Assembly: GCF_002868735.1 (NCBI RefSeq)
Contig: NZ_CP025611.1
Span: forward strand, 242,501-306,500
Source of the DNA: Niveispirillum cyanobacteriorum
GTDB lineage: Bacteria; Pseudomonadota; Alphaproteobacteria; Azospirillales; Azospirillaceae
Reading direction: 5' to 3'
DNA length: 64,000 nucleotides
The position numbers and the translations under genes are program-made. Below are positions 18,854-28,454 of this stretch, piece after piece; position 1 is the first letter of the stretch, and each line of letters begins with the position of its first letter. Below the pieces are notes generated by a model. It made no database searches and was not told where the DNA came from. It was given only the letters and a program-made list of their open reading frames with translations.

Positions 18854-21742
18854 TCAGAAGGACTTGCTGAGCTGGAAGCTCACCATCCGGCCAAAGACAT
18901 TGGCGCCCTGCGGATCAAAGGCATTGCCGTTGGCCGACAGCACGATGGGCGGATTGCGGTCCATCAGATTGCGGACATTGAAGGAGGCGCGCAGCCCCTC
19001 GCCCCAGCTGCCAAGTTCCGAGAACTCGTAACCCATCATCACATCAAACGTAACCCAGGCGGGCACCTTCTCGACCGGCAGGGTGACGCCGTTCACGGTA
19101 ATGGGAATGTTATTGGTATAAGAGCCGACATAATTGAGGGCCGGGGCCACAGTGTACGGGCCCATATTCCAGGTAATGCCCGCCCGCCCACGCTCGCTGA
19201 TCGGTTGGTTCATGATGTCCAGGGCATTTGTATAGCTGCCCGTGCTGGTCAGTTGCAGGTCGTTGTTCAGGATTTTGGTGCCGCTCAGGCTCAGCATCCA
19301 GTTACTTTCGCCCGTCTCGAACCGGTAGTTCAGCGTGATATCAATCCCGTCCTGCTTCACCGCCGCCGCATTGGCATTGCGCGTATCCGTGATCGCCTGG
19401 GCGGAGCAGAAATTGCTTTGATCAATGGCGGCCACTGAAGGCCGGCTGAGCGCGACAAGATAGGCGGCATTGTAGGTGGCGGGATTGCCATTGACGCAGG
19501 TCGATGGCTGCGGCGCCACTGTGATATACGGCGCGAACAGAGCCCGGTTTGTTGGGCTGGCCAGGAAGGTCGCGCCGAAGCCTTGCAAGCCAATGATCTG
19601 ATTGGAATATTTGACGTTATAATAGGTAGCCGACGCCCGCAGGCCGCGCAGCCATTCCGGCTCGTAATCGAAGCCGAGGGAGTAGCTGGTGGCCTTCTCC
19701 GGCGTCAGGTTGTTGTTGCTGCCAGTGACATTGACGACATTGCTGGTGCCCGCGGCAGTGTTTCCGGGCGGAAGGGCGCTATCGCGTGCGGCATTCGCGA
19801 TGGTTTCCAGCCTGACACGACTGAATACTTCAGGATTGCTTTCGATCAGGTTCGGCGCGCGGAAGGACCGGCCCCAGACACCACGCAGCTTGACCCCGTC
19901 TGTGACACCCCAATTGACGCCGAATTTCGGGTTGGTGGTGGTGCCGACATCGGAGTAGCGTTCCGTCCGGACGGCCACGTTGAAATCCAGGCTCTGCATG
20001 AGCGGAACGCCCGCTTCCTCCCCGACCAGTGGAAGGTAAATCTCAGCATAGGCCGCGCGGATATTTCGGTCGGCATCGGCCAGGGGGACATCGGAGGATG
20101 CCTGAACACCGATAGCACTGCGCCACTGGGTCAGCTCAAGATAGCTGGCGCCGACGGCGGCCTTCACGGTGCCGGCCGGCAACTCGAACAGGGGGCCATC
20201 GAAGCGCAGCGTATATTCCTGCAAAGTCGATTTATTTCGGTCGAAAGCAGACGGCAGGATGGTGCGCAGCACATCCTGTGATGCAGGGGCGGAACTGAAC
20301 GGGTTGTAGGTGCCATTGTCCAGCGCGCGTTGCAACGCCGTGGCGCTGACATTGTTGTTCAACTCGTCGATGCAGTTGGCGCAGTTCTTGTTGCGCGAAT
20401 AGTTGGCAATGAACTGGGCGGCCCAGTCATTGGTCAGGTCGGCGCGCAGATTGCCGCTGAACTGGGTCTGCTCGTCGGTGATGCTGGTCTCACCAACCCC
20501 GATATCCTTATAAAGCGAGAAGACTACCGTCTGCCGTGCGCCCGGTGCCACGCCGGGCACGCCTTGCACATAGTATGGGCTGGTGGCGGGCAGGGTGCGC
20601 ACGCCGGATTGAGGATATGAGTAGAGCGTGCTGTCACGCTTGTTGTAGAAGGCCAGGACATTGGCCGTCAGCCAGGGCGTGATCTCCTGCCGGGCCGTCA
20701 TGGAAACCTGGTTCTTCACGGTCTTCGGCAGGTAGGAGGTATAGTCCGCCTGATCGGCCAGGTTGGGCTGGTTTAGCAGAAGCTGGCCCGCCGTAATGCC
20801 CGTACCGCTGGACCCGGCGGGAATGCCGTAATAGTCGAACCGGCCCGCTGTCGGCAGGGTGGGATTGTTGGTGCTGCGCGGAACCACGATGTTGCCCGGT
20901 GTGCCCGCGGTGGCATTGTTGGTGCGGATGCGGGTATCCGGCCCGCCCAGCGGACGCAGATCCTGGCGCAGATAGGGGCTCTCGCCCTGCATCATCATGC
21001 CCCGCACATCATGGTCGAAGGCGACCACGATGTTGCCGCTGTCCCAGGCATGGCCGCCGATGATGCTGCCGCCCGATTGCTCATAGCCATCGGTAAAGCT
21101 ATGGCGGCCCGTGACCTCGACGCCTTTGAAATTCTTGCGTGTCACATAGTTGATGACGCCTGCCACAGCATCGGAACCATAGATGGCTGAGGCGCCGTCC
21201 GTCATGACGTCGATCCGCTCAATGGCGGCGACGGGCAACTGATCGGCCTCTGTAAAGGAGAAGACATTGCCGGACGGGGCGACGCGGTTACCGTCGATCA
21301 GCAGCAAGGTGGCGTTGCTGCCCAGGCCACGGATATTCACCGACCGGCCACGCTGGATATTGCCCCCGGCATTCTGGCCAACCCGCGGCGCATCATCGAA
21401 GCCCAGGCCCTGAAGCTGGGGCAGTTCGCGCACGACATCGACGGGTGAGTTGCGGCCGGTTGCGGCCAGGTCTTCACGAGAGACAGTGACGGTGGAGGCG
21501 CCGACGGCTGCAATCCCACGGATGCTGGTGCCGATGACGACGACTTCTTCGATTTCCTGCGGGTTTTCGCTGGCTGTATTGGCCGGCGCCCGATCTGCTG
21601 TGGTGGCGGGTTGCTGCTGACGGGCAGGGGGCTTGACCACCTCCTGCGCCATGGCCGGCACACCGGCCATCGCGATCAAGGCCAAGCCGATCGCACTTCC
21701 GGCAAGCAGACGCACTTCACCCTTGGTTGTTGGCTTACGCAT
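18854..21742 (-). CDS. TonB-dependent receptor
   Basis: A 962-residue receptor: signal peptide ending AMA-Q, a proline-rich spacer, TonB box (EEVVVIG), plug (VVRELPQLQGLGFDDAPRVGQNAGGNIQRGRSVNIRG region) and a C-terminal barrel ending in FQLSKSF. The cue RGLGSNATLLLIDGNR is typical of receptors for plant-derived small organics and carbohydrates in Alphaproteobacteria. The ATG at 21742 has AGGGAGG upstream; an earlier ATG at 21781 lacks one. A LacI-type operator TGCAAGCGCTTTCA lies about 80 bp upstream. It is co-transcribed with the alpha/beta hydrolase downstream. Confidence 0.92.
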   Translation of the reverse strand: MRKPTTKGEVRLLAGSAIGLALIAMAGVPAMAQEVVKPPARQQQPATTADRAPANTASENPQEIEEVVVIGTSIRGIAAVGASTVTVSREDLAATGRNSPVDVVRELPQLQGLGFDDAPRVGQNAGGNIQRGRSVNIRGLGSNATLLLIDGNRVAPSGNVFSFTEADQLPVAAIERIDVMTDGASAIYGSDAVAGVINYVTRKNFKGVEVTGRHSFTDGYEQSGGSIIGGHAWDSGNIVVAFDHDVRGMMMQGESPYLRQDLRPLGGPDTRIRTNNATAGTPGNIVVPRSTNNPTLPTAGRFDYYGIPAGSSGTGITAGQLLLNQPNLADQADYTSYLPKTVKNQVSMTARQEITPWLTANVLAFYNKRDSTLYSYPQSGVRTLPATSPYYVQGVPGVAPGARQTVVFSLYKDIGVGETSITDEQTQFSGNLRADLTNDWAAQFIANYSRNKNCANCIDELNNNVSATALQRALDNGTYNPFSSAPASQDVLRTILPSAFDRNKSTLQEYTLRFDGPLFELPAGTVKAAVGASYLELTQWRSAIGVQASSDVPLADADRNIRAAYAEIYLPLVGEEAGVPLMQSLDFNVAVRTERYSDVGTTTNPKFGVNWGVTDGVKLRGVWGRSFRAPNLIESNPEVFSRVRLETIANAARDSALPPGNTAAGTSNVVNVTGSNNNLTPEKATSYSLGFDYEPEWLRGLRASATYYNVKYSNQIIGLQGFGATFLASPTNRALFAPYITVAPQPSTCVNGNPATYNAAYLVALSRPSVAAIDQSNFCSAQAITDTRNANAAAVKQDGIDITLNYRFETGESNWMLSLSGTKILNNDLQLTSTGSYTNALDIMNQPISERGRAGITWNMGPYTVAPALNYVGSYTNNIPITVNGVTLPVEKVPAWVTFDVMMGYEFSELGSWGEGLRASFNVRNLMDRNPPIVLSANGNAFDPQGANVFGRMVSFQLSKSF

Positions 21743-21822
21743 CGTCACCTCCCTGGGATTGGCCCGGATACTGTGTCGCACGGGCTTATTTTGTTATAAG
21801 ACATACCATAGTTATCAGGCCA

Positions 21823-21836
21823 TGCAAGCGCTTTCA
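21823..21836. promoter_or_regulatory. Candidate LacI operator upstream of TonB receptor 2
   Basis: TGCAAGCGCTTTCA is a near-perfect LacI-family palindrome (AAGCGCTT core). It matches TGCAAGCGCTTACA at 24381 in 13 of 14 bases; those are the two copies I found. The LacI gene at 24435 is the likely binder. Confidence 0.7.
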
Positions 21837-21878
21837 TTTCAGATTTTCCTTTGTCCAGGATGCCAGAACGCCCCTGGA

Positions 21879-23078
21879 TCAGACGGCTGACGGTTGTTTT
21901 GAGAGCAGCAGGAACAATGTGCCGCCCATCAACACGCTGACCGCACTTCCAATGAGGAAAGGTACGAAACTGGGCGACAGGCCCAGCAGAAGCGACAGGA
22001 TCGGCCCGCCGGCGGCGCCGGCCGCCACGATGCCGGCGGTGATCAGGCCGAAGACCGTGCTGTATACATCGCGGGGGAACCAGCCGGCCGCCAGATAGGC
22101 CCCGATATCCTGTTCCGCACCTTGACTGAGGCCCATCAGCCCCACGGCCAGGATGAAGGGCCAGAGGCCATCGGGCTGCAGCGCGATCAGGCCAAAACCC
22201 AGACCGGGCAACCCCATGCCAAGGGCGGCCACGATATGTGTCGGGAACCGGTCCAGGGCCAGGCCGCAGGCAAACCGTCCCGCAATCACCCCGATGGCGT
22301 AGAGGGAGATCAACCATGCCGCCTCGGCGGAGCCGATGCCGAGGCTGACCAGCATGGGCTTGAACTGGTAGCCTGTGACAATGGACGGCAGGTTGCACAG
22401 GAACATGCCGCCCAGGATGGCCCAGGCGGCGGGTGAACGCAGGACCAGACCGTAAGCCTTGGCCGTTCCTGTGCGGGTGGCGCGGCTGGAGACGGTGCCG
22501 GTTCCCTCCGCTGGCAGCAGGGCAAGCGCCAGCAGACCCAGCAGGGCGGTAACGGCGGCCAGGGCCAGGTATCCGCTGCGCCAGCCATGGTCGGCGATGA
22601 TGCGCGTCAGGATCGGCGACAGCACGGCCCCTACAACCGGCGCCCCCGATGCGGCAATGGCCAGCGCCAGACCGCGCGCGGCAGAGAAACGCGCCACCAC
22701 TACGCGGGTGTATACGGTAGCCGACGTGGTGGCGCCGACGAACATCACGATCCCGAATATGGCGTAATATTCCAGGATGTTGCCGCCCATCCGGCTGAAC
22801 GCGGCGTAACACAGGGGTAGCAGGATGACCCCCGCCATTGCCACCCGACGTGCGCCGAAGGTGTCGGCCAGCCGGCCCGCGATCAGTACCCCGACCATGG
22901 CCAGCACAAGGCCAAGGCTGGTCAGGGCGAACTGCGCGCCGGTCCATCCAAACTCCTGTCCCAGGGCCGGAACAAACAGGCTGGCCACAAAGCTGGTGAG
23001 GCTGATCCCGGCGCCAAGGCCGAACGCAGCGGCGGTGACCGGGCGCCAGTTCAGGCGGAATTCGCCGAGATAGGCCAT
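21879..23078 (-). CDS. Major facilitator superfamily transporter
   Basis: A 399-residue protein with twelve predicted membrane segments, including the inter-helix-2/3 motif GRLADTFGARR. The N-terminal half contains GWTGAQFALTSLGLVLAMVGV, as in the monocarboxylate/oxalate-type MFS proteins of proteobacteria. It starts behind GGGAGGAG and lies 104 bp downstream of the P450 gene on the same strand. In this setting it probably carries the hydrolysed or oxidised product, or the substrate, across the inner membrane. Direction and substrate cannot be decided. Confidence 0.82.
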   Translation of the reverse strand: MAYLGEFRLNWRPVTAAAFGLGAGISLTSFVASLFVPALGQEFGWTGAQFALTSLGLVLAMVGVLIAGRLADTFGARRVAMAGVILLPLCYAAFSRMGGNILEYYAIFGIVMFVGATTSATVYTRVVVARFSAARGLALAIAASGAPVVGAVLSPILTRIIADHGWRSGYLALAAVTALLGLLALALLPAEGTGTVSSRATRTGTAKAYGLVLRSPAAWAILGGMFLCNLPSIVTGYQFKPMLVSLGIGSAEAAWLISLYAIGVIAGRFACGLALDRFPTHIVAALGMGLPGLGFGLIALQPDGLWPFILAVGLMGLSQGAEQDIGAYLAAGWFPRDVYSTVFGLITAGIVAAGAAGGPILSLLLGLSPSFVPFLIGSAVSVLMGGTLFLLLSKQPSAV

Positions 23079-23182
23079 CGTTTCTCCTCCCAGAACCGGT
23101 GAGCCCGGCCTTCGGCTATTGTTTTTATGATATGTTGCATAACTTACCTGATTATCTGCTCAGGTCATCCCCGGATAAGAGG

Positions 23183-24352
23183 TCACTCAAAACGCAGCGG
23201 CACCTTCAGGGCCCCGATCTCGGGGAAACGCGTCGGTACAATGGGGCCGTCCACGCTGAAACCCTTTGTCCGGGCCAGCAACTCATCCAGGGCGACGGAC
23301 AGTTCCAGCCGGCCCAGGGCGGCCCCGACGCAGCTATGTGTGCCACGCCCGAATGCCAGCGATTCCTTCATGTTCGGTCGGTCCAACCGGAATGTCTCCG
23401 GTTCTGGAAATATGTCGGCGTCACGGTTGGCCGAGGCATAGACCAGGGCAATCGGTTCCCCGGCAGGGATGGTCCGTCCCCGGATTGTCACGTCCTGGGT
23501 GGCGGTGCGGGCAAAGCCGCGATAGGGCGTATAGAGACGCAGAAACTCATCGGTCGCTGCCGGCACCTTGTCCCGGTTGGCCCGCAGATAAGATTGCAGA
23601 TCAGGGTGACGGGACAGGTGCACCGCCATGGACCCGACCATCACCGTCGGCGCGATGATGCCGACAACAAGAACCTGCCGGATGCAGCCCACAATCATCT
23701 CTTCCGGTAAGGGCTCCCCATCCACCCGAACGGCCAGAAGGGCGCTGGTCGCGTCCTCTGTCGGGTCCTGGGGATTGGCCTTGCGGTCGGCGACGATGGC
23801 GCACGCCATATCATAGAGCAGCAGGCTTGTTTCCTTGGTTTCGTCCATGTCAGCGGACTGGACCGCGACATTGTAGCGGCGGCCCAGGTCTGCCAACTCG
23901 TCCACCTGATCGGGCGGCAGGTTCATCCAGTTCGCAAAGACCAGAACCGGCATCCGGGACGAAAAATCGGCACAGATGTCGCCATGCCCTTTGGCGATCA
24001 GCGGGTCCAGTAATTCCCCGCAGATGCGGCGGATCATCGGCTCCAGTTTCTGGAGGCGCCGTTCGGTGAGCAGCGGTGCCAGGGCGCGGCGATAGGGCGT
24101 GTGTTCCGGCGGGTCCAGGTGCAGGGGCGGACGGCGTCCCGTGAACGCCACCTTGGGCACCACATTCTGCTTGGATGTGATGAAGGTTGCGCTATCCGCT
24201 GCCGCCGCCGCGACATCGGCATGTTTCATCAAGGCCCAGAAACCGCCCCAAGCGTCGCTATGCGCAACGGGGCACTGTTCACGAAGCCGGCGATAATCCG
24301 CATGCGGACTGTCGAAATCCTCCGGCAGGAGGGGGTTGAAATCGGAAGGCAC
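23183..24352 (-). CDS. Cytochrome P450 monooxygenase
   Basis: A 389-residue soluble bacterial P450. The heme loop is FGRGTHSCVG with the thiolate ligand Cys341; the K-helix ExxR is Glu269-Arg272. In the I-helix, where most P450s carry an acid-alcohol pair after AG, this protein reads GIIAPTVM (231-238), so the acidic residue is missing although Thr236 is kept. It belongs to the class needing external ferredoxin and reductase, none of which is adjacent. Divergent from the LacI gene across the operator at 24381, so it is probably substrate-induced. Hydroxylation or demethylation of an imported aromatic or terpenoid is likely. Confidence 0.9.
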   Translation of the reverse strand: MPSDFNPLLPEDFDSPHADYRRLREQCPVAHSDAWGGFWALMKHADVAAAAADSATFITSKQNVVPKVAFTGRRPPLHLDPPEHTPYRRALAPLLTERRLQKLEPMIRRICGELLDPLIAKGHGDICADFSSRMPVLVFANWMNLPPDQVDELADLGRRYNVAVQSADMDETKETSLLLYDMACAIVADRKANPQDPTEDATSALLAVRVDGEPLPEEMIVGCIRQVLVVGIIAPTVMVGSMAVHLSRHPDLQSYLRANRDKVPAATDEFLRLYTPYRGFARTATQDVTIRGRTIPAGEPIALVYASANRDADIFPEPETFRLDRPNMKESLAFGRGTHSCVGAALGRLELSVALDELLARTKGFSVDGPIVPTRFPEIGALKVPLRFE

Positions 24353-24380
24353 GGACTTTGTCCCCTTGATTTAACACCAA

Positions 24381-24394
24381 TGCAAGCGCTTACA
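24381..24394. promoter_or_regulatory. Candidate LacI operator between P450 and lacI
   Basis: TGCAAGCGCTTACA lies in the 82-bp divergent intergenic region, 29 bp from the P450 start and 41 bp from the LacI start. It is the partner of the site at 21823. Confidence 0.72.
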
Positions 24395-24434
24395 AAGGAT
24401 AGCCGGAGACTTTCGCGGGCGCTAGGGTCATCGC

Positions 24435-25448
24435 ATGAGCATGAATGAAAAAAAGATCGCGCGGCTCGATGATGTGGCCCGGCTTGCCGGTGTCTCCACC
24501 GCCACCGTATCCCGATACATCAACGCGCCCGACGTGGTGGCGGAGGCAACGGCGGAGCGTATCCGGCAGGCGATTGAGCGTACCGGCTATATCCCGAACC
24601 TGCTGGCAGGCGGACTGGCATCCCGCCGCAGCCGGCTTGTCGCCTTGCTGGTGCCGGACATTACCCACTCGATTTACAATCTCACCATTGAGGCCATGTC
24701 CGAGGCGCTGTCCGATGACGGCTATGTCGTCATGCTGGGTCTGACGGGTGCGGACGATGCCCGCGCGCCGGCCCTGATTGAGGCAGCACTGGCCCGGCGC
24801 GCCGATGGCATCATCCTGACGGGCAGTGTGGCCGATCCAAGATTGCGGGCTCGGCTGGAACGGGATGACGCAACGGTCATTGAAACCTGGAACCTGCCAG
24901 ACCGTTCCATCGACGCGGCGGTGGGCTTTTCCCACACGGAGGTGGGCCAGGCTGTGGCAAGGTTCGTGCGGCAACGCGGATATCGGCACCCGTTCCTGCT
25001 GACGGCGGACAGTCCCCGGGCGAAGGCGCGGCGAAACGGGTTCATTGCAGACTGGATTGCCGCAACGGGCGCATCGCCGGGAGATGCCGTGTTGGCCAGT
25101 CCGACACGGTTCGGCATGGGGCGCGCGGCGTTCGCACAGCTTCGTGCCAATACCCCGGCACCGGACGTGGTTATTTGCAGTTCGGACTGGCTGGCCCACG
25201 GGCTGATCGCTGAGGCAGAGGCGGCGGGGCTTCGGGTGCCCGACGATCTGGCTGTCGTCGGCTTCGGTAACCTGCCTTTTGCGGCGGAGATGCAGCCGGC
25301 CCTGACCACGGTCAGGATCGATGGTGCCCGTATCGGCCGAGAGGCGGTGGCGATCCTGCGCCGCCGCGCAACGGGTGTGGCCCGCAAGTCTGAGGATGCT
25401 GTGCGGGTCGATGTCGGTTTCGAAATCGTCGTCGGCGCCAGCGCCTGA
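24435..25448 (+). CDS. LacI-family transcriptional regulator (GntR-type ligand domain)
   Basis: A 337-residue LacI-family repressor: helix-turn-helix LDDVARLAGVSTATVSRYINAPDVV, hinge (YIPNLLAGGLASRRS), then a periplasmic-binding-like domain that resembles the gluconate repressor branch. Its recognition helix (STATVSRYIN) differs from that of the two repressors in the first locus (SPMTVSRVVN), in keeping with the different operator (AAGCGCTT core). It is divergent from the P450 and probably controls P450, MFS, TonB receptor and hydrolase. A weak site AGGG precedes the ATG; a second ATG follows two codons later. Confidence 0.9.
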   Translation: MSMNEKKIARLDDVARLAGVSTATVSRYINAPDVVAEATAERIRQAIERTGYIPNLLAGGLASRRSRLVALLVPDITHSIYNLTIEAMSEALSDDGYVVMLGLTGADDARAPALIEAALARRADGIILTGSVADPRLRARLERDDATVIETWNLPDRSIDAAVGFSHTEVGQAVARFVRQRGYRHPFLLTADSPRAKARRNGFIADWIAATGASPGDAVLASPTRFGMGRAAFAQLRANTPAPDVVICSSDWLAHGLIAEAEAAGLRVPDDLAVVGFGNLPFAAEMQPALTTVRIDGARIGREAVAILRRRATGVARKSEDAVRVDVGFEIVVGASA

Positions 25449-25460
25449 TACGGACGGCCC

Positions 25461-25961
25461 CTACACGATCTTGAAAACCCGGATGATGACGGCATCGGTC
25501 CGCCCCGGAACGGGGGCCAGGGTGCCGGTGAAGACGGCTTCGTTCAGCCACTGGTGCGGGCCGGTCGGGGCCTCGAACCAGGGGGTCGTGCGGGCATAAT
25601 CCTTGCCAGCCACGCCCTTGTTGACGATGTGGATGATGGCCCCATCGTCTGTTTGCAGCCAGTAACTGGCCTCCACGACGGTGAACCCGTCCGGGCGCTG
25701 CAACTGCCAATCCTCGCCCGATGGCAGGATGGTTCCCCGGATGCGCGGCCCGGCAAAGGTGCCGCCCGTGATGGGGATGCGGACACGCCGGCCGAACGGG
25801 CTGTCGCCAACCTGCTGTACAGGCCCCAGTGTCACCAGTGACTCATAGATAAATTCGGTCTTCGGCAGATCGATTGGCCCGGGCCTTGTTTCCGCCTGTG
25901 CCACACCCGCGACGGCCAGGGCCGGCAGGACGGTCAGCAGGGAACGGCGATCATGGTGCAT
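25461..25961 (-). CDS. Exported DUF3237 family protein
   Basis: A 166-residue protein with a signal peptide (about residues 1-24, ending VAQA) and one DUF3237 domain, recognised by GPVQQVGDSPFGRRVRIPITGG, RPDGFTVVEASYWLQTDDGAII and the closing AVIIRVFKI. The ATG at 25961 follows AGGGAAGAAT; the ATG six codons upstream lacks a ribosome site. DUF3237 proteins occur in catabolic clusters for aromatic and other small compounds but their role is not established. It follows the TonB receptor gene on the same strand but a strong terminator lies between them, so read-through is probably limited. It converges with the LacI gene (12 bp). Confidence 0.8.
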   Translation of the reverse strand: MHHDRRSLLTVLPALAVAGVAQAETRPGPIDLPKTEFIYESLVTLGPVQQVGDSPFGRRVRIPITGGTFAGPRIRGTILPSGEDWQLQRPDGFTVVEASYWLQTDDGAIIHIVNKGVAGKDYARTTPWFEAPTGPHQWLNEAVFTGTLAPVPGRTDAVIIRVFKIV

Positions 25962-25989
25962 ATTCTTCCCTATCTTCATCGTGTCGTGG

Positions 25990-26030
25990 AAAAAGAAGCC
26001 CCGCCTACCGGTTGTCCGGATGGCGGGGCC
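25990..26030 (-). terminator. Rho-independent terminator after TonB receptor 3
   Basis: On the minus strand an 8-bp perfect stem GCCCCGCC/GGCGGGGC (25998-26029) is followed by TTCTTTTT. It starts 12 bp past the receptor stop. Confidence 0.88.
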
Positions 26031-26040
26031 AAGGGAGAGA

Positions 26041-28380
26041 TCAGAAGCTGGCACCGACCCGCACGCCCATTGTGCGGCCGGGATTGTAGGTGGCGGTGGT
26101 CGAACTCCAGACAACGCCGACGGCGTTGGCTATGCGCTCATCCTCTAGATTGTTCACGAAGGCGTTGATGTAGAAGCGCTGATCCGGGCTGTCCCAGCGC
26201 AGATTGATGTCCGTCTTGGTATAGCTGTCGCTAATGCCCTGAACATAGTTGGCGCTGTCGGCATAGGTCTTGGATTGCACATAGAAATCGATGGCGGGGG
26301 TCAGGGTGCTGCCGCCGGCCAGATCGAAAATATGCTCATAGCCCACCCGCGCGCTCCAGCGCGGGGCATTGGCCAGCCGGTTGCCGGAGAAATCCGCCAC
26401 GGCGCTGGGGATCGTGGCATATCCCAGAATAGGGGCGAAGATATTGTACATGACGTCGGCACTATTCATGTTGTCAGACGCGTTGGGGAAGGATGTGTAC
26501 TTTCCATCCAGGAAGGAAACATAGGCTGACAGCCGGTCATTGCGGGTCGGCCGGAACAGCGTCTCCAGTTCCACCCCCTTGATCTTGGCCTTGGCCGCAT
26601 TGGTGGTAACGGCTGTTGGCCCGCTTGCCGTACCGATAATGCTGGAGACCTGCAGATCCTTGTAATCCATGTTGAACAGGGTGGCCGACACAAACAGCTT
26701 GCGGTCCAGCAGGTTGCCGCGCAGCCCCGCTTCGTAATTCGTCACCGTTTCCGGCTTGTAGCCCGTGTAGGGGGCGGGGTTGGTGCTGGCTTGCAGGCCG
26801 CCGGCGCGATAGCCGGTGCTGACCGTGGCATAGCCCATCACCTCCTCGGTGATGTCATAGTCCAGGCCGGCCTTCCAGCTGATCTTGCTGAACTTTTCCG
26901 ACGCGCGGTTGCGGTCGTCGGAATAACCTAGGCCGCCGGCGGGGCAGGTAGCGTCATTGATGTTTTGGCGTGTGACGGTGCCACCGAAGCAGACCAGTTC
27001 CTCCTGCCCACCATGGACCGTGTCCCAGGTGGATCGGACACCCGCCAGCAGCCTGAAGCGGTCGGTCAGCCGCAATGTCCCCTGGGCGAAGATGGCCGAC
27101 GATTCACTGCCCCAGTCGCTGTAGGTGTTCACGACATCGACGGCATTGATCGTGGAGATCTGCTTGCCGGTGCCCGCGAACAGCGGGCCGAAGGCGTTGA
27201 AGACACTGCCGAACGGGGCTGGTGCCGTATTACCTGCGTGCAGCAGGCGCTGTCCCGAGGGCTTGTCGTCCCAATAATAATAGGCGCCACCGACCAGCGA
27301 GAGTGTGTCGCTCTCATAGTTGATGTCGATCTCGTGCGAGCTGGATTCCTGGCGGAGGTCCAGATACTCCATGGAGAAGACGCCGGTGCTGGCTTCCAGT
27401 CCGTCATTCTTGAGGACGGAGAAACCGCCGATATAGGTGGCTGTGACGGCGTCTGACATTTCCCAGGTCAGGCGCGTGCGGGCGGCATAGTCCTGGATGT
27501 CTTTCCGGTTTTCCTTGACGTTCCAGATGCCGGGATTGGGCTCGTGGGTCTTGATGATTTCCACGGGGCCAAAGCTGCCTGTCCGAAGGTTGGCATTGGG
27601 GTAGTAGTTATAGCTGGACAGGAACAGGAAGGGGGTCGTCCCCTCATCCTCGCCATAGTTCAGCGACAGGCGCCAGGTGACGCTGTCGCTGAGGTTCCAC
27701 AGCGACGTAAGACGCAGCGCCGCCTGGTCCGTCTTGTCGAACCGTTCCGGCGCCGCCAGCCTGGCGTAACGCCCGTCATTGACGCGGCGAAAGCCGGAAA
27801 CGCGGATGGCCAGATCATCATTGACGGGCAGATCGGCGTTCAGACGGACCTGCAGGTCCTGGTGCGTGCCATATTGCACGTCACCCGCAACGGCCATGTC
27901 CCAGCCCGGATCGGCTGTGTTGATATTCACCACGCCGGCCGTCGCGTTGCGGCCATGGACGGTGCCCTGCGGACCGCGCAGCACTTCGATGGCGGCGATG
28001 TCGAACATGCCCAGCGTCAAGGTGGTGGGGAAGGGGGCGTAAATGCCGTCGATCTGTGTTGCGACCGTTGAATAGCCGCTGAAGCCGTTATTGCTTCCGA
28101 TGCCACGCATAGCAAAGCCGTTCTGGCTGAACTGCAGATTGGGCACCGTAGTGATCAGGTCATCGGCAGCGGTGATGTTCTGCCGGTCCAGCGCATCGGC
28201 ACCCAGCACCGAGATGGCGACCGGCGCCTTGGCTAGGGTTTCCTTGACCTTCTGGGCCGTCACGATGATTTCGGCCAGCACATCGTCACCCGCATCAGCG
28301 GCCATGGCTGCGGGTCCAACCAGCAGGGCGCTGGTGGACAGCAGCATGGCGGCCCTGGCGGCATTCCATGATCGTTTCAT
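26041..28380 (-). CDS. TonB-dependent receptor
   Basis: A 779-residue receptor: signal peptide ending AMA-A, TonB box (AEIIVTAQK), plug with APVAISVLGADALDRQNITAADDLI and EVLRGPQGTVHGRNATAGVVNI, and a barrel ending in GVRVGASF. The wording belongs to the broad group that includes SusC-independent carbohydrate and vitamin B12/siderophore-like receptors common in sphingomonads. GGGGAC precedes the ATG. The SGNH esterase gene lies 131 bp upstream on the same strand with a stem-loop in between. Nothing in the sequence shows the ligand. Confidence 0.9.
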   Translation of the reverse strand: MKRSWNAARAAMLLSTSALLVGPAAMAADAGDDVLAEIIVTAQKVKETLAKAPVAISVLGADALDRQNITAADDLITTVPNLQFSQNGFAMRGIGSNNGFSGYSTVATQIDGIYAPFPTTLTLGMFDIAAIEVLRGPQGTVHGRNATAGVVNINTADPGWDMAVAGDVQYGTHQDLQVRLNADLPVNDDLAIRVSGFRRVNDGRYARLAAPERFDKTDQAALRLTSLWNLSDSVTWRLSLNYGEDEGTTPFLFLSSYNYYPNANLRTGSFGPVEIIKTHEPNPGIWNVKENRKDIQDYAARTRLTWEMSDAVTATYIGGFSVLKNDGLEASTGVFSMEYLDLRQESSSHEIDINYESDTLSLVGGAYYYWDDKPSGQRLLHAGNTAPAPFGSVFNAFGPLFAGTGKQISTINAVDVVNTYSDWGSESSAIFAQGTLRLTDRFRLLAGVRSTWDTVHGGQEELVCFGGTVTRQNINDATCPAGGLGYSDDRNRASEKFSKISWKAGLDYDITEEVMGYATVSTGYRAGGLQASTNPAPYTGYKPETVTNYEAGLRGNLLDRKLFVSATLFNMDYKDLQVSSIIGTASGPTAVTTNAAKAKIKGVELETLFRPTRNDRLSAYVSFLDGKYTSFPNASDNMNSADVMYNIFAPILGYATIPSAVADFSGNRLANAPRWSARVGYEHIFDLAGGSTLTPAIDFYVQSKTYADSANYVQGISDSYTKTDINLRWDSPDQRFYINAFVNNLEDERIANAVGVVWSSTTATYNPGRTMGVRVGASF

Positions 28381-28454
28381 GTTCCCGTCCCCTTTTCATT
28401 GTTTATGGCCTATTGGCCCGTTGTTCTGCGTTCGGTGAAATCACGGCCAGAAGC

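Noticed and set aside
21745-22947. A 400-codon frame overlapping the MFS gene on the same strand
   Set aside because: Arginine- and glycine-rich out-of-frame reading of a transporter with well-formed membrane helices; no start signal.
23125-23142. TTATG...CATAA repeat upstream of the MFS transporter
   Set aside because: Only 5 bp per arm, single copy, and no linked regulator matches it.
21879-24352. Secondary-metabolite gene cluster (P450 plus MFS)
   Set aside because: No biosynthetic core gene is present; the TBDR, hydrolase and LacI neighbours indicate uptake and catabolism.
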